64,000 bases of DNA from assembly GCA_963769745.1 (NCBI GenBank), contig CAVYNB010000019.1, positions 1 to 64,000 on the forward strand, written 5' to 3'. The notes below the pieces were generated by a model. That model searched no databases, was not told the DNA's origin, and was given only the letters and a program-made list of their open reading frames with translations. This document shows, in pieces, positions 34,948-46,618 of this stretch; the first letter of the stretch is position 1; every line of letters begins with the position of its first letter. The stretch is from JALORV01 sp963769745 (GTDB taxonomy: Bacteria > Pseudomonadota > Gammaproteobacteria > Burkholderiales > Burkholderiaceae_F). A program made the position numbers and the translations under genes.

Positions 34948-37686
34948 ATGACGACAGGAATCGACCAGGCGCTGCGCAAGGACATCCGGCTGCTGGGACA
35001 GCTGCTTGGCGACGTGCTCCGCGCCCACGAGGGCGATGCGATGTATGCGGCGGTCGAGGAGATCCGCCAGACCGCGCTGCGCTTCCGCCGCGACGGAGAA
35101 CCGGCGGCAGCCCGTCGTCTCGATACGCTGCTGCGCCGCCTGTCGCGCGACGACACGATCGACGTCGTCCGTGCGTTCAGTTACTTCTCCCACCTCGCGA
35201 ACATCGCCGAGGACCGTCATCTCGTGCGCCGCCAGCAGGCCAGCGCCTCGATGCGACCCGGTACTCTGCCGCATGCGATGGCGGCATTGCACGCGCGCGG
35301 CGTCGGTCCGCGACGACTGTCCTCGCTGCTCGCCGATGCCTGCCTGATGCCGGTGCTGACTGCGCATCCGACCGAGGTACGGCGCAAGAGCATCCTCGAT
35401 GCCGAACGGTCGATCGCCGCACTGATCGAAGCGCGCGAGGGCGAGCCCGAGGATCGCCACGCGGCGATCGACGAGGAACTGCTGGCAGGCATCTCGACAC
35501 TCTGGCAGACGCGGATGCTGCGGCCCGAGAAGCTCAGCGTCTACGACGAGATCGACAACGCGCTCGCCTACTGGCGCACCACGTTCCTGCGTGAAATGCC
35601 AGCGCTGTATGCGGATATCGAACGTGCCGCCCATCTGACCGAGCCGATCCCGCCGTTCCTGGCTCTCGGCAGCTGGATCGGCGGCGATCGTGACGGGCAC
35701 CCGCATGTGACCGCCGACACGATGCGCGCCGCCATGAAGAGACAGGCGGAGACCGTGTTCGACCATTACGCCTCGGCGGTACATGCGCTCGGCGCCGACC
35801 TGTCGATGTCGCAGTTGCTGACGCCCGTCAGCCCGGCGCTCGCCGCCCTGGCGCAGGCCAGCACGGATCCATCGCGCCAGCGCGCCGACGAGCCGTATCG
35901 CCGCGCGCTGACCGGCGTCTATGCGCGCCTGCTTGCGACCGCCGCTCACCTGGGTCTCGTGCTGCACGCGCGGCCGGCGGTCGCTGCCGCGCCTCCTTAC
36001 GTGACGGCCGACGAATTCCGCAGCGATCTCGCCGTCGTGGCCGACTCGCTGGCTCGCCACGGCAGCGAACGCATCGCGCGCCTGCGCGTTGTTCCGCTGC
36101 TGCGAACCATCGACGTCTTCGGATTTCACGGCGCCACGCTTGACCTGCGCCAGAGTTCCGACGTGATCGAATCGGTGGTGGCCGAACTGCTGACCGCCGC
36201 CGAGGTCTGCTCCGACTATCGACGGCTGGACGAGAAGGAACGCATCCGGCTGCTGTCGCGCGAACTCGCCCACGCGCGGCCGCTGGTCTCGACTCATCTC
36301 GACTACAGCGACCGGACGCGTGCTGAACTGGCCGTGTTCGATGCCGCAAGGTCATTGCGCGCCGCCTTCGGTCCGCGCGCCATCGAACGCCACATCGTCT
36401 CGCACACCGAAACCCTGTCCGATCTGCTTGAAGTCGCGCTGCTGCAGAAGGAAGCCGGCCTGCTCGGCGGTGTCGAGCAGCGCTACTGCCGGCTGATGGT
36501 GGTGCCGCTCTTCGAAACGATCGATGACCTCGAGCGCGCGCCGGCGATCATGCGCGAACTGTGGGCGCATCCGGGCCTGCGCAGCCTGCTGCTCGCACCG
36601 GCGGCACGCGAACCGCTGCAGGAGGTGATGCTGGGTTATTCGGACAGCAACAAGGACGGCGGCTTCCTGATGTCGACCTGGCAGTTGTATCGCACGACCC
36701 AGCGACTGACGCAGGTCGCCGACGAGCAGCGCGTGCGGCTTCGACTGTTTCATGGCCGCGGCGGAACGGTCGGTCGCGGCGGTGGACCGAGCTACGACGC
36801 GATCCTGGCGCAGCCTCCCGGCAGCGTGCGCGGGCAGTTGCGGCTGACGGAACAGGGCGAAGTCATACAGGCCCGCTATGCCGACGCGCGCATCGGTCGC
36901 AGTCATCTCGAAACGCTGGTCGCGGCGCTGCTCGAAGCGAGCCTCGCGTCGCCCGCACTGAACAGCGACCAGGAGCGTGCGTTCGAGGCGGCGATGGAGG
37001 ACATCGCATGCCATTCGCACCGTGCCTATCGTGCGCTCGTCTACGAGACCGAGGGCTTCGCCGAGTACTTCTTCAGTGCCACGCCGATCGCCGAGATCAT
37101 GGAGCTCAATATTGGCAGCCGGCCGGCCGCGCGCCGTTTCACCGGTCGCATCGAGGACCTGCGCGCCATTCCGTGGGTGTTTTCATGGGCGCAGTGCCGC
37201 ATCCTGCTGCCCGGCTGGTACGGCTTCGGCAGCGGGGTCGAAGCCTGGCTCGCCGACGGCAATGCGCGGACGCGTCGGCAACGCGTGGCGCTGCTGGCGA
37301 AAATGGCTCGCGAGTGGCCATTTTTCCGCACCCTGCTGTCGAACATGGAAATGGTGCTTGCGAAGGCCGACCTGGCGATCGGCGGCCGCTACGCGCAACT
37401 CGCCCACCATCGGCGACGCGGCGCCACGATCCTTGCCGCCATCCGCAGCGAGTGGAAGCTGAGCACCCGGCATCTGCTCGCGATCACCGGTCAGAAGCAC
37501 CTGCTGGAGATGAGTCCGGACCTGCAGGAGGCCCTCAGGCACCGCCTGCCGTACATCGACCCGCTGAATCACCTGCAGGTCGAACTGATCAAGCGTTACC
37601 GCGCCGGAGTGACCGATGAACGCATCAAACGCGGCATTCACCTGACCATCAACGGCATTTCGGCGGGACTGCGAAATACAGGATAG
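34948..37686 (+). CDS. ppc: Phosphoenolpyruvate carboxylase
   Basis: This 912-residue enzyme makes oxaloacetate from PEP and bicarbonate to refill the TCA cycle. It carries the catalytic His140 in LTAHPTEVRRKS, DRDGHPHVTADTM, the SDSNKDGGFLMSTWQLY substrate loop, FHGRGGTVGRGGGP and the C-terminal NGISAGLRNTG. The ATG at 34948 has GGAAG eight bases upstream; another ATG at 34924 would add eight residues. A repeat block follows immediately after the stop. Confidence 0.97.
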   Translation: MTTGIDQALRKDIRLLGQLLGDVLRAHEGDAMYAAVEEIRQTALRFRRDGEPAAARRLDTLLRRLSRDDTIDVVRAFSYFSHLANIAEDRHLVRRQQASASMRPGTLPHAMAALHARGVGPRRLSSLLADACLMPVLTAHPTEVRRKSILDAERSIAALIEAREGEPEDRHAAIDEELLAGISTLWQTRMLRPEKLSVYDEIDNALAYWRTTFLREMPALYADIERAAHLTEPIPPFLALGSWIGGDRDGHPHVTADTMRAAMKRQAETVFDHYASAVHALGADLSMSQLLTPVSPALAALAQASTDPSRQRADEPYRRALTGVYARLLATAAHLGLVLHARPAVAAAPPYVTADEFRSDLAVVADSLARHGSERIARLRVVPLLRTIDVFGFHGATLDLRQSSDVIESVVAELLTAAEVCSDYRRLDEKERIRLLSRELAHARPLVSTHLDYSDRTRAELAVFDAARSLRAAFGPRAIERHIVSHTETLSDLLEVALLQKEAGLLGGVEQRYCRLMVVPLFETIDDLERAPAIMRELWAHPGLRSLLLAPAAREPLQEVMLGYSDSNKDGGFLMSTWQLYRTTQRLTQVADEQRVRLRLFHGRGGTVGRGGGPSYDAILAQPPGSVRGQLRLTEQGEVIQARYADARIGRSHLETLVAALLEASLASPALNSDQERAFEAAMEDIACHSHRAYRALVYETEGFAEYFFSATPIAEIMELNIGSRPAARRFTGRIEDLRAIPWVFSWAQCRILLPGWYGFGSGVEAWLADGNARTRRQRVALLAKMAREWPFFRTLLSNMEMVLAKADLAIGGRYAQLAHHRRRGATILAAIRSEWKLSTRHLLAITGQKHLLEMSPDLQEALRHRLPYIDPLNHLQVELIKRYRAGVTDERIKRGIHLTINGISAGLRNTG

Positions 37687-37695
37687 CGGCGTCGC

Positions 37696-38083
37696 TCGTG
37701 TACGCGACCCTGCGGGTCGCACGTGCACTCGCTCCGGTCACGCGCACTGCGTGCGCGCTCACCACTAGTTAGTCGGCTGCGCTCCGGAGCGGCCGCGCGC
37801 TCCGCCGAGCACAACAGCGCGGCACTCCCCTGCCCCGTCGATGCACTGAGCCGGCTGCGATTTTGCCTGTTGCCCTCCCCTCCTGGCGGGGAGGGAGAGG
37901 GAGGGGTGCAAACTCCCTCTCGCCCGGCGAGAGGGTCAGGGAGGAGTGCGTGCGGTTGTTATTCGGCGGAGCGCGCGGCCGCTCCGGAGCGAAGCCGACT
38001 GATCAGGACTTAGCGGATCGAGCGAAGCGAGAGACGTGCCGCCGACGAGCGCACGTGCGACCGCGAAGCGGTCGCGTAAGCGA
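37696..38083. repeat. Nested inverted-repeat block between ppc and response regulator
   Basis: This 388-base gene-free stretch is organised as two nested inverted repeats. The inner arms, 37771-37808 and 37963-38000, match at 37 of 38 positions (AGTCGGCTGCG...TCCGCCGA and its reverse complement). The outer arms at 37696-37730 and 38047-38083 are imperfect versions of TCGTGTACGCGA...CACGTGC. The centre holds two GAGGG/CCCTC hairpins. The left half repeats copy A at 18359. It sits between convergent genes. Confidence 0.8.
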
Positions 38084-38091
38084 GCGAGCGC

Positions 38092-38865
38092 TTAGCTTTT
38101 TGCCGCCGCCTTCACCGTCGGCCATTGCCGGCGGCTGATCGGCAGGCGCTCGGGAACGTCCTTCAGCAGGACTTCCCAGTGGCCTTCGGACGACTCACCG
38201 TCCTCGTCGATGCTGCCGCGCACGCGCTGGAAGCCGAGGATGGCCTTGCGCGCCACCAGCGCGTTGCGGTGGATGCGGACGAAGCGCTCGCCGAACTCGG
38301 TTTCGAGCGAGGTCAGCGATTCCTCGGTCAGGTGTTCGCGCGCGACCGTACGGATCGTCACGTACTTCAGTTCGGCGCGCAGATAGACGATGTCCTCGAC
38401 CGGCACGAGGATCATGCGGCCACGCTCGGACACGGTCACGTGCGAGCGGATCGAGCCGATGGTCTTGGCGAGGTCCTCGATGCGCGGCTCGTGCGTGCGG
38501 AAGCGTTCGGCGCGCGCCAGTGCAGCCACCAGGCGCTCGGCTCGAACGGGCTTCATCAGGTAATCGAGCGCCCGCACCTCGAACGCTTCGAGTGCGTGCT
38601 CGTCGTAGGCGGTGACGAAGATCACCGCCGGCGGATTGGTCCGCTGCGCCAGATGGCGCGCGACTTCGATGCCATTCATGTCCGGCATGTGCACGTCGAG
38701 CAGCACGACATCCGGATTGAGGCGGTCGACTTCTTCCAGTCCGCGGATGCCGCCGCCGGCCTCGCCGATCAGCTGCAGAGATACCTGCTCCGAACAGTCG
38801 CGCAGGACTTGCCCCAGGCGCGCCCGCGCCGGAGGTTCGTCGTCCACGATCATCACGTTCAACAT
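38092..38865 (-). CDS. LytTR-family response regulator (AlgR-like)
   Basis: This 257-residue protein has a receiver domain (Asp in PDVVLLDVHMPDMNG, Lys in DYLMKPV) and a C-terminal LytTR DNA-binding domain (RGRMILVPVEDIVYLRAELK, ERFVRIHRNALV). The sensor kinase gene lies 10 bases upstream, so they form a two-component pair. Location beside argH and near hemC matches the AlgZ/AlgR (FimS/AlgR) arrangement in related bacteria. What it controls here is unknown. Confidence 0.93.
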   Translation of the reverse strand: MLNVMIVDDEPPARARLGQVLRDCSEQVSLQLIGEAGGGIRGLEEVDRLNPDVVLLDVHMPDMNGIEVARHLAQRTNPPAVIFVTAYDEHALEAFEVRALDYLMKPVRAERLVAALARAERFRTHEPRIEDLAKTIGSIRSHVTVSERGRMILVPVEDIVYLRAELKYVTIRTVAREHLTEESLTSLETEFGERFVRIHRNALVARKAILGFQRVRGSIDEDGESSEGHWEVLLKDVPERLPISRRQWPTVKAAAKS

Positions 38866-38875
38866 GACTGGCCCT

Positions 38876-39919
38876 TCAGGCGCTTTTCTCGACCGGCAAG
38901 GTCATCGTCAGCTCGAAGCGGTCGCGCCTGACCTGTGTTTCGATGCGCGCTTCGAGGTCATAAATCAAAGCCAGTCTCCCGCGGATGTTCGCCAGTCCGA
39001 TCTGGTTGCCTTCGCGCTGCGGACGTTCGGGCGCGATCGGATTGCTCACATAAATCTCCAGCGTGAAACCGTGCTGCTTTACGCGGACGATGATATCGGC
39101 GCGTCCTGGCAGGGTTTCGGCCCCGTAACGGATCGCGTTTTCAATCACCGGCTGCAGTAGCAACTGTGGCACCTTTGCCCGGGGGTGGTATGCCCCGATT
39201 TGCCAGTCAACCGCCAGCCTATTTCCGAGCCGGGTCTGCTCGATTTCCACATAGTTGCGGCACAGCTCGATTTCCTGCGCCAGCGGCACCAGTTTCCGCG
39301 TGTCCGCCATCACTGCGCGGAACAGTTCGGCAATGCTTTCCAGCATGCGCTCGGCCTTGGCGGGCTCCGTTCGGATGACCGCGAGCACGGCGTTCAGGCT
39401 GTTGAACAGGAAGTGCGGCCGGATGCGCGACTGCAGCGCCTGGTACTTCGCCTCGGCCACGGCGGGCGAGAAGGCGCGTTCGCGCAGTTCGTAGTAGTGC
39501 TGGACGCCGGCACCGAGTGCCAATGCAGCCAGCGCATGCCCGAACGGCGTCCAGGGCGTGCCGGTCTCGCGGAACAGCACCGACAGCACATAGGTGACGA
39601 GCGCCGGAGTCAGCCACGCGATCGCCCTCTGTACCGACACGCCGAGGATCGGCAGCGCGCGCCGCTGCGCGCACCAGAGCATCAGTGTCGTCAGTGTCGC
39701 CGGGGCCGCTATCGACGAGATGCGCAGGAACTGCCCGACGAATTCAGCCGGCCCGTCGGCGTCGGCCACGGCCGCGGTGAGCGAAAGGGCCACCACGATG
39801 CCAATGACCCGCAGCAGCACACCCATGTTGCAGCCGTCGGGAATCAGTCGGCGCGGCGTCGGGATCGCTGTTTCCGCGCGGGCGAGCGGACCTTTTAGCG
39901 CAGGTGGCGACGGCTTCAC
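38876..39919 (-). CDS. AlgZ/FimS-like sensor histidine kinase
   Basis: This protein of about 347 residues has four or more membrane segments in its first half and a LytS-type His_kinase domain with IRPHFLFNSLNAV, where the His should be phosphorylated. It has the N box VIENAIRYG and, instead of a canonical DNG box, NPIAPERPQREGNQIGLAN. This NP-rich form is typical of the AlgZ branch. The N-terminal IPDGCNMGVLLRVIG resembles the AlgZ start motif. The initiation codon is uncertain: I place it at GTG 39919, and a start at MGVLLRVIG would be 54 codons shorter at most. Confidence 0.85.
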   Translation of the reverse strand: MKPSPPALKGPLARAETAIPTPRRLIPDGCNMGVLLRVIGIVVALSLTAAVADADGPAEFVGQFLRISSIAAPATLTTLMLWCAQRRALPILGVSVQRAIAWLTPALVTYVLSVLFRETGTPWTPFGHALAALALGAGVQHYYELRERAFSPAVAEAKYQALQSRIRPHFLFNSLNAVLAVIRTEPAKAERMLESIAELFRAVMADTRKLVPLAQEIELCRNYVEIEQTRLGNRLAVDWQIGAYHPRAKVPQLLLQPVIENAIRYGAETLPGRADIIVRVKQHGFTLEIYVSNPIAPERPQREGNQIGLANIRGRLALIYDLEARIETQVRRDRFELTMTLPVEKSA

Positions 39920-39924
39920 AAACC

Positions 39925-39930
39925 TATAAT
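39925..39930 (+). promoter_or_regulatory. argH -10 box
   Basis: A perfect TATAAT sits 90 bases before the argH start and overlaps the 5' end of the divergent kinase gene. No -35 box at proper spacing is obvious. Confidence 0.4.
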
Positions 39931-40020
39931 CGGCGACCGCAGACAGATGCGACAGGCCTCGGTGCAAGGCACAAGGTCGCCCTCCCCGTGGCAACAGGCC
40001 ACCTTCCTCTCCGGATGATT

Positions 40021-41439
40021 ATGTCAGAGCCCCCCGCGAACTCCTCCAATCCCCTAGGCTCGAAAAGCAGCGCCTGGTCCGGCCGTTTCGAGGAACCGGT
40101 GGCGGATTTCGTGCTGCGCTACACGGCCTCGGTGGGCTTTGACCAGCGCCTGGCCATGGTCGACATCGACGGCTCGCTGGCCCACGCAGCGATGCTGGCG
40201 AAGCAGAAGATCCTCTCCGCCGACGACCTCGCCGCGATCGAGCGGGGACTGGCGCAGATCCGCGGCGAGATCGAACGCGGCGAGTTCACGTGGCGACTCG
40301 ATCTCGAAGACGTGCACCTGAACATCGAAAAGCGCCTCACCGACCTGGTCGGCGATGCCGGCAAGCGCCTGCACACCGGACGTTCGCGCAACGACCAGGT
40401 CGCCACCGACCTGCGCCTGTGGCTGCGCGGCGAAATCGACCGCATCGTTGCGCTGCTACGGGCGCTGCAGCGCGCGCTCGTCACACTGGCCGAGCAACAC
40501 GCCGACACCGTGATGCCCGGCTTCACGCACCTGCAGGTGGCGCAGCCGGTGACCTTCGGCCATCACCTGCTGGCCTATGTCGAAATGTTCGAACGCGACC
40601 ATGAGCGGCTGCAGGACGCTCGCCGCCGGGTCAATCGCCTGCCCCTGGGGGCGGCAGCGCTGGCCGGCACGACGTTCCCGATTGATCGCGCCTTCGTCGC
40701 CGAACGGCTGGGCTTCGAGGCGATCGCGGAAAACTCGCTCGACGCCGTCAGCGACCGCGACTTCGCGATCGAGTTCAGTGCCGCCGCCGCGCTGCTGATG
40801 GTGCATGTCTCCCGGCTGGCCGAGGAACTGGTGCTGTGGATGAGCCCGCGCTATGGCTTCGTCCGCCTGCCGGATCGCTTCACGACCGGCTCGTCGATCA
40901 TGCCGCAGAAGAAGAATCCGGACGTTGCGGAACTTGCGCGCGGCAAGAGCGGGCGCGTCGTCGGTCACCTGATGGCCCTGCTGGTGCTGATGAAGGGGCA
41001 GCCTCTCGCCTACAACAAGGACAACCAGGAGGACAAGGAGCCGCTGTTCGACACGGTCGATACCGTGCTGGACACCTTGCGGGCTTTCGTCGAGATGGTG
41101 CCGGGAATCGAAGTCGATGCCGCCGCGATGCGGCAAGCCGCCGCGGAAGGCTATTCGACGGCGACCGACCTGGCCGACTACCTGGTGCGCAAGGGCATGC
41201 CGTTCCGCGAGGCGCACGAAGCGGTGGCGCGCGCGGTAAAACTGGCCGCCGGACGCGGTGTCGAGCTGGCCGCACTCACGGCCGCCGAGCTGAAGTCGTT
41301 CTCGGCGTTGATCGACGACGACGTTCGACAGGCACTGACGCTCGACGGCTCGGTCGCCGCGCGCGACCACCCGGGCGGGACCGCTCCGGCCCAGGTGCGA
41401 CGGCAGATCGCGCGATGGAAAGAACTTCTGGGCGGTTGA
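40021..41439 (+). CDS. argH: Argininosuccinate lyase
   Basis: This 472-residue enzyme splits argininosuccinate into arginine and fumarate. The family signature GSSIMPQKKNPD is present (the catalytic Ser is in the SSIM loop), with HTGRSRNDQVATDLRLW and the TFGHHLLAYVEMFERD segment. The start is the ATG at 40021 with GGA seven bases upstream; an ATG two codons earlier is equally possible. It lies divergent to the AlgZ-like kinase. Confidence 0.97.
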   Translation: MSEPPANSSNPLGSKSSAWSGRFEEPVADFVLRYTASVGFDQRLAMVDIDGSLAHAAMLAKQKILSADDLAAIERGLAQIRGEIERGEFTWRLDLEDVHLNIEKRLTDLVGDAGKRLHTGRSRNDQVATDLRLWLRGEIDRIVALLRALQRALVTLAEQHADTVMPGFTHLQVAQPVTFGHHLLAYVEMFERDHERLQDARRRVNRLPLGAAALAGTTFPIDRAFVAERLGFEAIAENSLDAVSDRDFAIEFSAAAALLMVHVSRLAEELVLWMSPRYGFVRLPDRFTTGSSIMPQKKNPDVAELARGKSGRVVGHLMALLVLMKGQPLAYNKDNQEDKEPLFDTVDTVLDTLRAFVEMVPGIEVDAAAMRQAAAEGYSTATDLADYLVRKGMPFREAHEAVARAVKLAAGRGVELAALTAAELKSFSALIDDDVRQALTLDGSVAARDHPGGTAPAQVRRQIARWKELLGG

Positions 41440-41545
41440 TCTTCCGGAGCGGACCTTCGCCTAGAATCCGCCGACAAAAGTAGAAGTGGTACGGGTGCCC
41501 AGGTCTGCCGGACTTCGGCCGGCCGTGTACGGAGGAGACACTGAC

Positions 41546-42125
41546 ATGAAGCCCTGGCTGGCGCTCTCGCGCACCATCGACATGCTCAACGGGCATCTCG
41601 GCGGACTGCTGAAGTGGTTGATCCTGGTTGCGGTCATCATCAGCGGCGGCAACGCCATCCTGCGCAAGGTCTTCAATATCGGCTCCAACGCCTGGCTCGA
41701 GGCGCAGTGGTACCTCTTTGCCGCGGTCTTCATGCTCGGCGCCGGCTACGCCTTCCTGCGCAACGCCCATGTGCGCATCGACTTCCTGGCCAACAAACTG
41801 TCGCCGCAGGGACGCAACTGGATCGACATCATCGGCATCGTCGTGTTCCTGGCTGCCGCTCACGCTGCTGCTGACCAACCTGTCGTGGCCGCTGTTCGTC
41901 AATGCGTGGACCACCGGCGAGATGTCGCAGAACGCCGGCGGCCTGGTGCGCTGGCCGGTCATGCTGCTGATCCCGGCCGGCATGGTGCTGCTGCTGGCGC
42001 AGGCGATCTCGGAACTGATCAAGCGCATTGCCTTTCTGCGCGGACTGATCCCGGACCCACTCGCGCATGAGGCGCCCGGGCAGAAGCACGGCGAGGAAAC
42101 GGCCGAACTGCTGGGAGGGCACGAA

Positions 42126-42129
<4 letters not shown>
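41546..42129 (+). CDS. dctQ: TRAP transporter small permease (DctQ), two frameshifts
   Basis: The restored protein of about 193 residues has four membrane segments and starts MKPWLALSRTIDMLNGHLGG with GGAGGAG upstream. Removing one extra C near 41853 joins WIDIIGIVVFL to VPLTLLLTNLSWPLF. Removing one G in GGG at 42113-42115 gives the ending EETAELLEGTK with a stop that overlaps the large-subunit ATG (ATGA). DctQ proteins hold the large permease in TRAP systems, which import carboxylates using an ion gradient and a periplasmic receptor. Confidence 0.8.
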
Positions 42130-43945
<1,816 letters not shown>

Positions 43946-43983
43946 CCCTGCAGCGGCTGCGTTTCAGCGATTCAACCGCAAAG

Positions 43984-44012
43984 AAAAAGGCCCGCAGCTG
44001 CGGGCCTTTTTT
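43984..44012. terminator. Bidirectional terminator between dctM and dctP
   Basis: AAAAAGGCCCGCAG and CTGCGGGCCTTTTT form a perfect 14-base-pair hairpin with A and T tracts on both sides. It serves the two convergent TRAP genes. Confidence 0.92.
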
Positions 44013-44036
44013 CATCGAGCCGTCGAACGGCAGCGA

Positions 44037-45122
44037 CTACAGCTTCTGCGCCTGCATGTAATCATCGAAGCCGGACTCGGCAAAGCGGAACCAGAGGTTC
44101 TGGTCGCGGCGGAACGTGTCGAAGTCCGAATAGATCTTCTTCCAGGCGGGGTTGGACGCACTCAGCTCGCCGTAGACCTCGAAGGCAGCCTTGAACGCGG
44201 CGTCCATCACGTCCTTCGGGAAGCGGTGCAGCTTCGTACCGCCTGCCACCAGTTGCTTCAACGCGCCCGGATTCTTGCCGTCGTAGGCCGCCTGCATGTT
44301 CACGTGCGCATGCGAGGCGCACGCTTCGACGATGCCTTTGTACTCCGGCGTCAGCGCGTCCCACGCCTTGGTGTTGACGAACAGCGTCAGCTGCGGGCCG
44401 CCTTCCCACCAGCCGGGGTAGTAGTAGTTCGGCGCCACCTTGAAGAAGCCGAGCTTCAGGTCGTCATAGGGGCCGACCCATTCGGCCGCGTCGATCGTGC
44501 CCTTTTCCAGCGCGGTGTAGATCTCGCCGCCCGGGATGTTCTGCGGAACCGCGCCGATGCGCTCGAGCACCTTGCCGCCGAAGCCGCCGATGCGCATCTT
44601 GAGGCCCTTCATGTCGCCGACCGACTTGATCTCCTTGCGGTACCAGCCACCCATCTGCGCGCCGGTATTGCCCATCGGGAAGTTCACGATGTTGAAGCCG
44701 CGATAGAACTCGCGGAACAGCTTCAGGCCGTTGCCTTCGTACATCCAGGCGGTCAGCTGCCGCGAATTCAGTCCGAACGGGATCGCGCAGTCCATCGCGA
44801 AGGTCGGGTCCTTGCCGAAGAAGTAATACGGCGCGGTGTGCGCGGCTTCCACGGTGCCGTTCTGCACGCCATCGAGCACCCCGAAAGCCGGCATCAGTTC
44901 ACCGGCCGCGTGCACGCTGACCGTGAACTTGCCCCCGGTCGATGCCGACACCTGCTTGGAAAACACATCGGCCGCACCGTAGATCGTGTCGAGCGACTTG
45001 GGGAAGCTCGACGCCAGGCGCCAGCGCACGGTGGCCTGGGCCTGAACGATCGCTGGCGCAGTGACTGCCGCGGCCGCTGCGGCGCCCGCCGTTGCGCGGG
45101 CCAGGAATTTACGACGTTGCAT
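44037..45122 (-). CDS. dctP: TRAP transporter substrate-binding protein (DctP, TakP-like)
   Basis: This 361-residue periplasmic receptor starts with a twin-arginine-type signal (MQRRKFLARATAGAAAAAAV, cleavage near AQA). The body has the branch-typical stretches WRLASSFPKSLDTIYGAADV, GELMPAFGVLDGVQNGTVE and PFGLNSRQLTAWMYEGNG. These resemble receptors of the 2-oxoacid/mannitol-chloroaromatic TRAP group. It is convergent with dctQM rather than in the same operon, but it is the obvious partner. Confidence 0.92.
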   Translation of the reverse strand: MQRRKFLARATAGAAAAAAVTAPAIVQAQATVRWRLASSFPKSLDTIYGAADVFSKQVSASTGGKFTVSVHAAGELMPAFGVLDGVQNGTVEAAHTAPYYFFGKDPTFAMDCAIPFGLNSRQLTAWMYEGNGLKLFREFYRGFNIVNFPMGNTGAQMGGWYRKEIKSVGDMKGLKMRIGGFGGKVLERIGAVPQNIPGGEIYTALEKGTIDAAEWVGPYDDLKLGFFKVAPNYYYPGWWEGGPQLTLFVNTKAWDALTPEYKGIVEACASHAHVNMQAAYDGKNPGALKQLVAGGTKLHRFPKDVMDAAFKAAFEVYGELSASNPAWKKIYSDFDTFRRDQNLWFRFAESGFDDYMQAQKL

Positions 45123-45271
45123 GAAAGTCTCCTTGATTGACTTGTGGAGTCACAGCGGTTGTCACAGCGAAGTGGGGCGAGGCAATGCCGCGGCCGCCGA
45201 TCCAACGCCGGGGCATTGTATCCACTGGGGCCGGCGTGGCAACGCCGTTGTTTCCCGGCTTCGTCGCGGCC

Positions 45272-46618
45272 TCAGGAGCCGGCGACCGTCATGCCGTCGA
45301 CCAGGATCGAGCCCGTGATCTTGCTGCCGCGGACGACTTCATCGGTGCCGACGGCGGCAATGCCGGCGAACATCTGGCGCAGGTTGCCGGCAATCGTGAT
45401 TTCCTCGACCGGATGCCGGATTTGTCCGCCTTCGACCCAAAAACCGCTGGCGCCGCGCGAATAGTCTCCTGTGACGTAGTTCACGCCCTGCCCGATCAGT
45501 TCGGTCACGAGCAGTCCGGTTCCGAGTCGGCGCAGCATGACCTCGAAGTCGTCCTCGTCGTCCGTGTTGCTGGAGCGCAACGTCAGGTTGTAGGAGCCCC
45601 CGGCATTGCCGGTCGACTTCATGCCCAGTTTGCGTGCGGAATAGGTCGACAGAAAGTAACCGTCGAGGCGGCCTTTGCTGACGACCTGCCGGCACAGGCC
45701 GCGCACGCCTTCCTCGTCGAACGGGCTCGACCCGGGTCCGCGCGGCAGGTACGGATCTTCTTCGATGGTGATGTGCGGCGCGAATACCTGCTTGCCCAGC
45801 GAGTCGACCAGAAAGGTCGACTTCCGATACAGCGCGCCACCACTGGTGGCCTGCACGAAACTGCCGAGCAGCCCGCACGCGAGCGGCGCCTCGAACAGCA
45901 CCGGGCACTGACGCGTGCCGAGCTTGCGTGCACCGAGCCGGGCCAGCGCGCGCCGCGCCGCATAGTCGCCGATGGCTTCGGGCGACGCCAGTTCGGCGTG
46001 CAGGCGCGACGAGGAGAACCAGTCGTCGCGTTGCATGCCACTGGCGTCCCGGGCGATCGGTGAGACCGAGATCGAGTGGCGCGAGTATGGATAACCCGCC
46101 ATGAAGTCGCGCGTGTTCGCGAGCACAAAGTGGCCCGACGACGTGTAAACGTTCGCGCCTTCCGAATTGACGATGCGCGGACTGACGTCGAAGGCCGCCG
46201 CCTCGCAGCGCTGCGCCAGGCCGATCGCCTCCTCGGTATCGAGCAGCCACGGGTGGAACAGATCCACGTCGCGTGGCCGCCGCTCGAAGGTGTCTTCATC
46301 CGGCAGTCCGGCCGCGTCGTCCTCCGCCGTGAAGCGCGCGATGTTGTGCGCCGCCTCGACCGCCTGGCGCACGGCCGTGGCCGAGAAGTCCGACGTCGAC
46401 GCATGTCCGCGGCGCTGCCCGAGGTAGACGGTCACGCCCAGGCCCTTGTCGCGCGTGTGCTCGATCGTCTCGACCTTGCGCTTGCGCACCGTGACTGACA
46501 GGCCAGTCGATTCACTGACCTCGCACGAGGCGTCGGACGCACCGAGCGACCGCGCGTGACCGAGCGCAGATTGCGCCAGTTCGCGCAGCCGGTCGTCGGA
46601 AATGGAGAAGACGGTCAT
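45272..46618 (-). CDS. pmbA: PmbA/TldE metalloprotease subunit homologue
   Basis: This 448-residue protein of the TldD/PmbA family starts MTVFSISDDRLREL. It shows the family end (TGDYSRGASGFWVEGGQI and PVEEITIAGNLRQMFAGI). PmbA pairs with TldD to degrade unfolded or leader peptides (microcin B17 maturation, CcdA degradation). It lacks the zinc-binding motif that is on TldD, as expected; tldD is not in the window. It lies divergent to darP. Confidence 0.95.
   Translation of the reverse strand: MTVFSISDDRLRELAQSALGHARSLGASDASCEVSESTGLSVTVRKRKVETIEHTRDKGLGVTVYLGQRRGHASTSDFSATAVRQAVEAAHNIARFTAEDDAAGLPDEDTFERRPRDVDLFHPWLLDTEEAIGLAQRCEAAAFDVSPRIVNSEGANVYTSSGHFVLANTRDFMAGYPYSRHSISVSPIARDASGMQRDDWFSSSRLHAELASPEAIGDYAARRALARLGARKLGTRQCPVLFEAPLACGLLGSFVQATSGGALYRKSTFLVDSLGKQVFAPHITIEEDPYLPRGPGSSPFDEEGVRGLCRQVVSKGRLDGYFLSTYSARKLGMKSTGNAGGSYNLTLRSSNTDDEDDFEVMLRRLGTGLLVTELIGQGVNYVTGDYSRGASGFWVEGGQIRHPVEEITIAGNLRQMFAGIAAVGTDEVVRGSKITGSILVDGMTVAGS

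Noticed and set aside
33205..37686. Very long plus-strand open frame running through hemD/hemC into ppc (about 1490 codons)
   Set aside because: The first third is the opposite strand of hemD and hemC. Only the part from 34948 has protein-like sequence, which is PPC.
37861..37945. Possible CRISPR-like repeats (GAGGG/CCCTC clusters)
   Set aside because: There are no regularly spaced direct repeats with unique spacers; these are simple hairpin-forming intergenic sequences. No cas genes are present.
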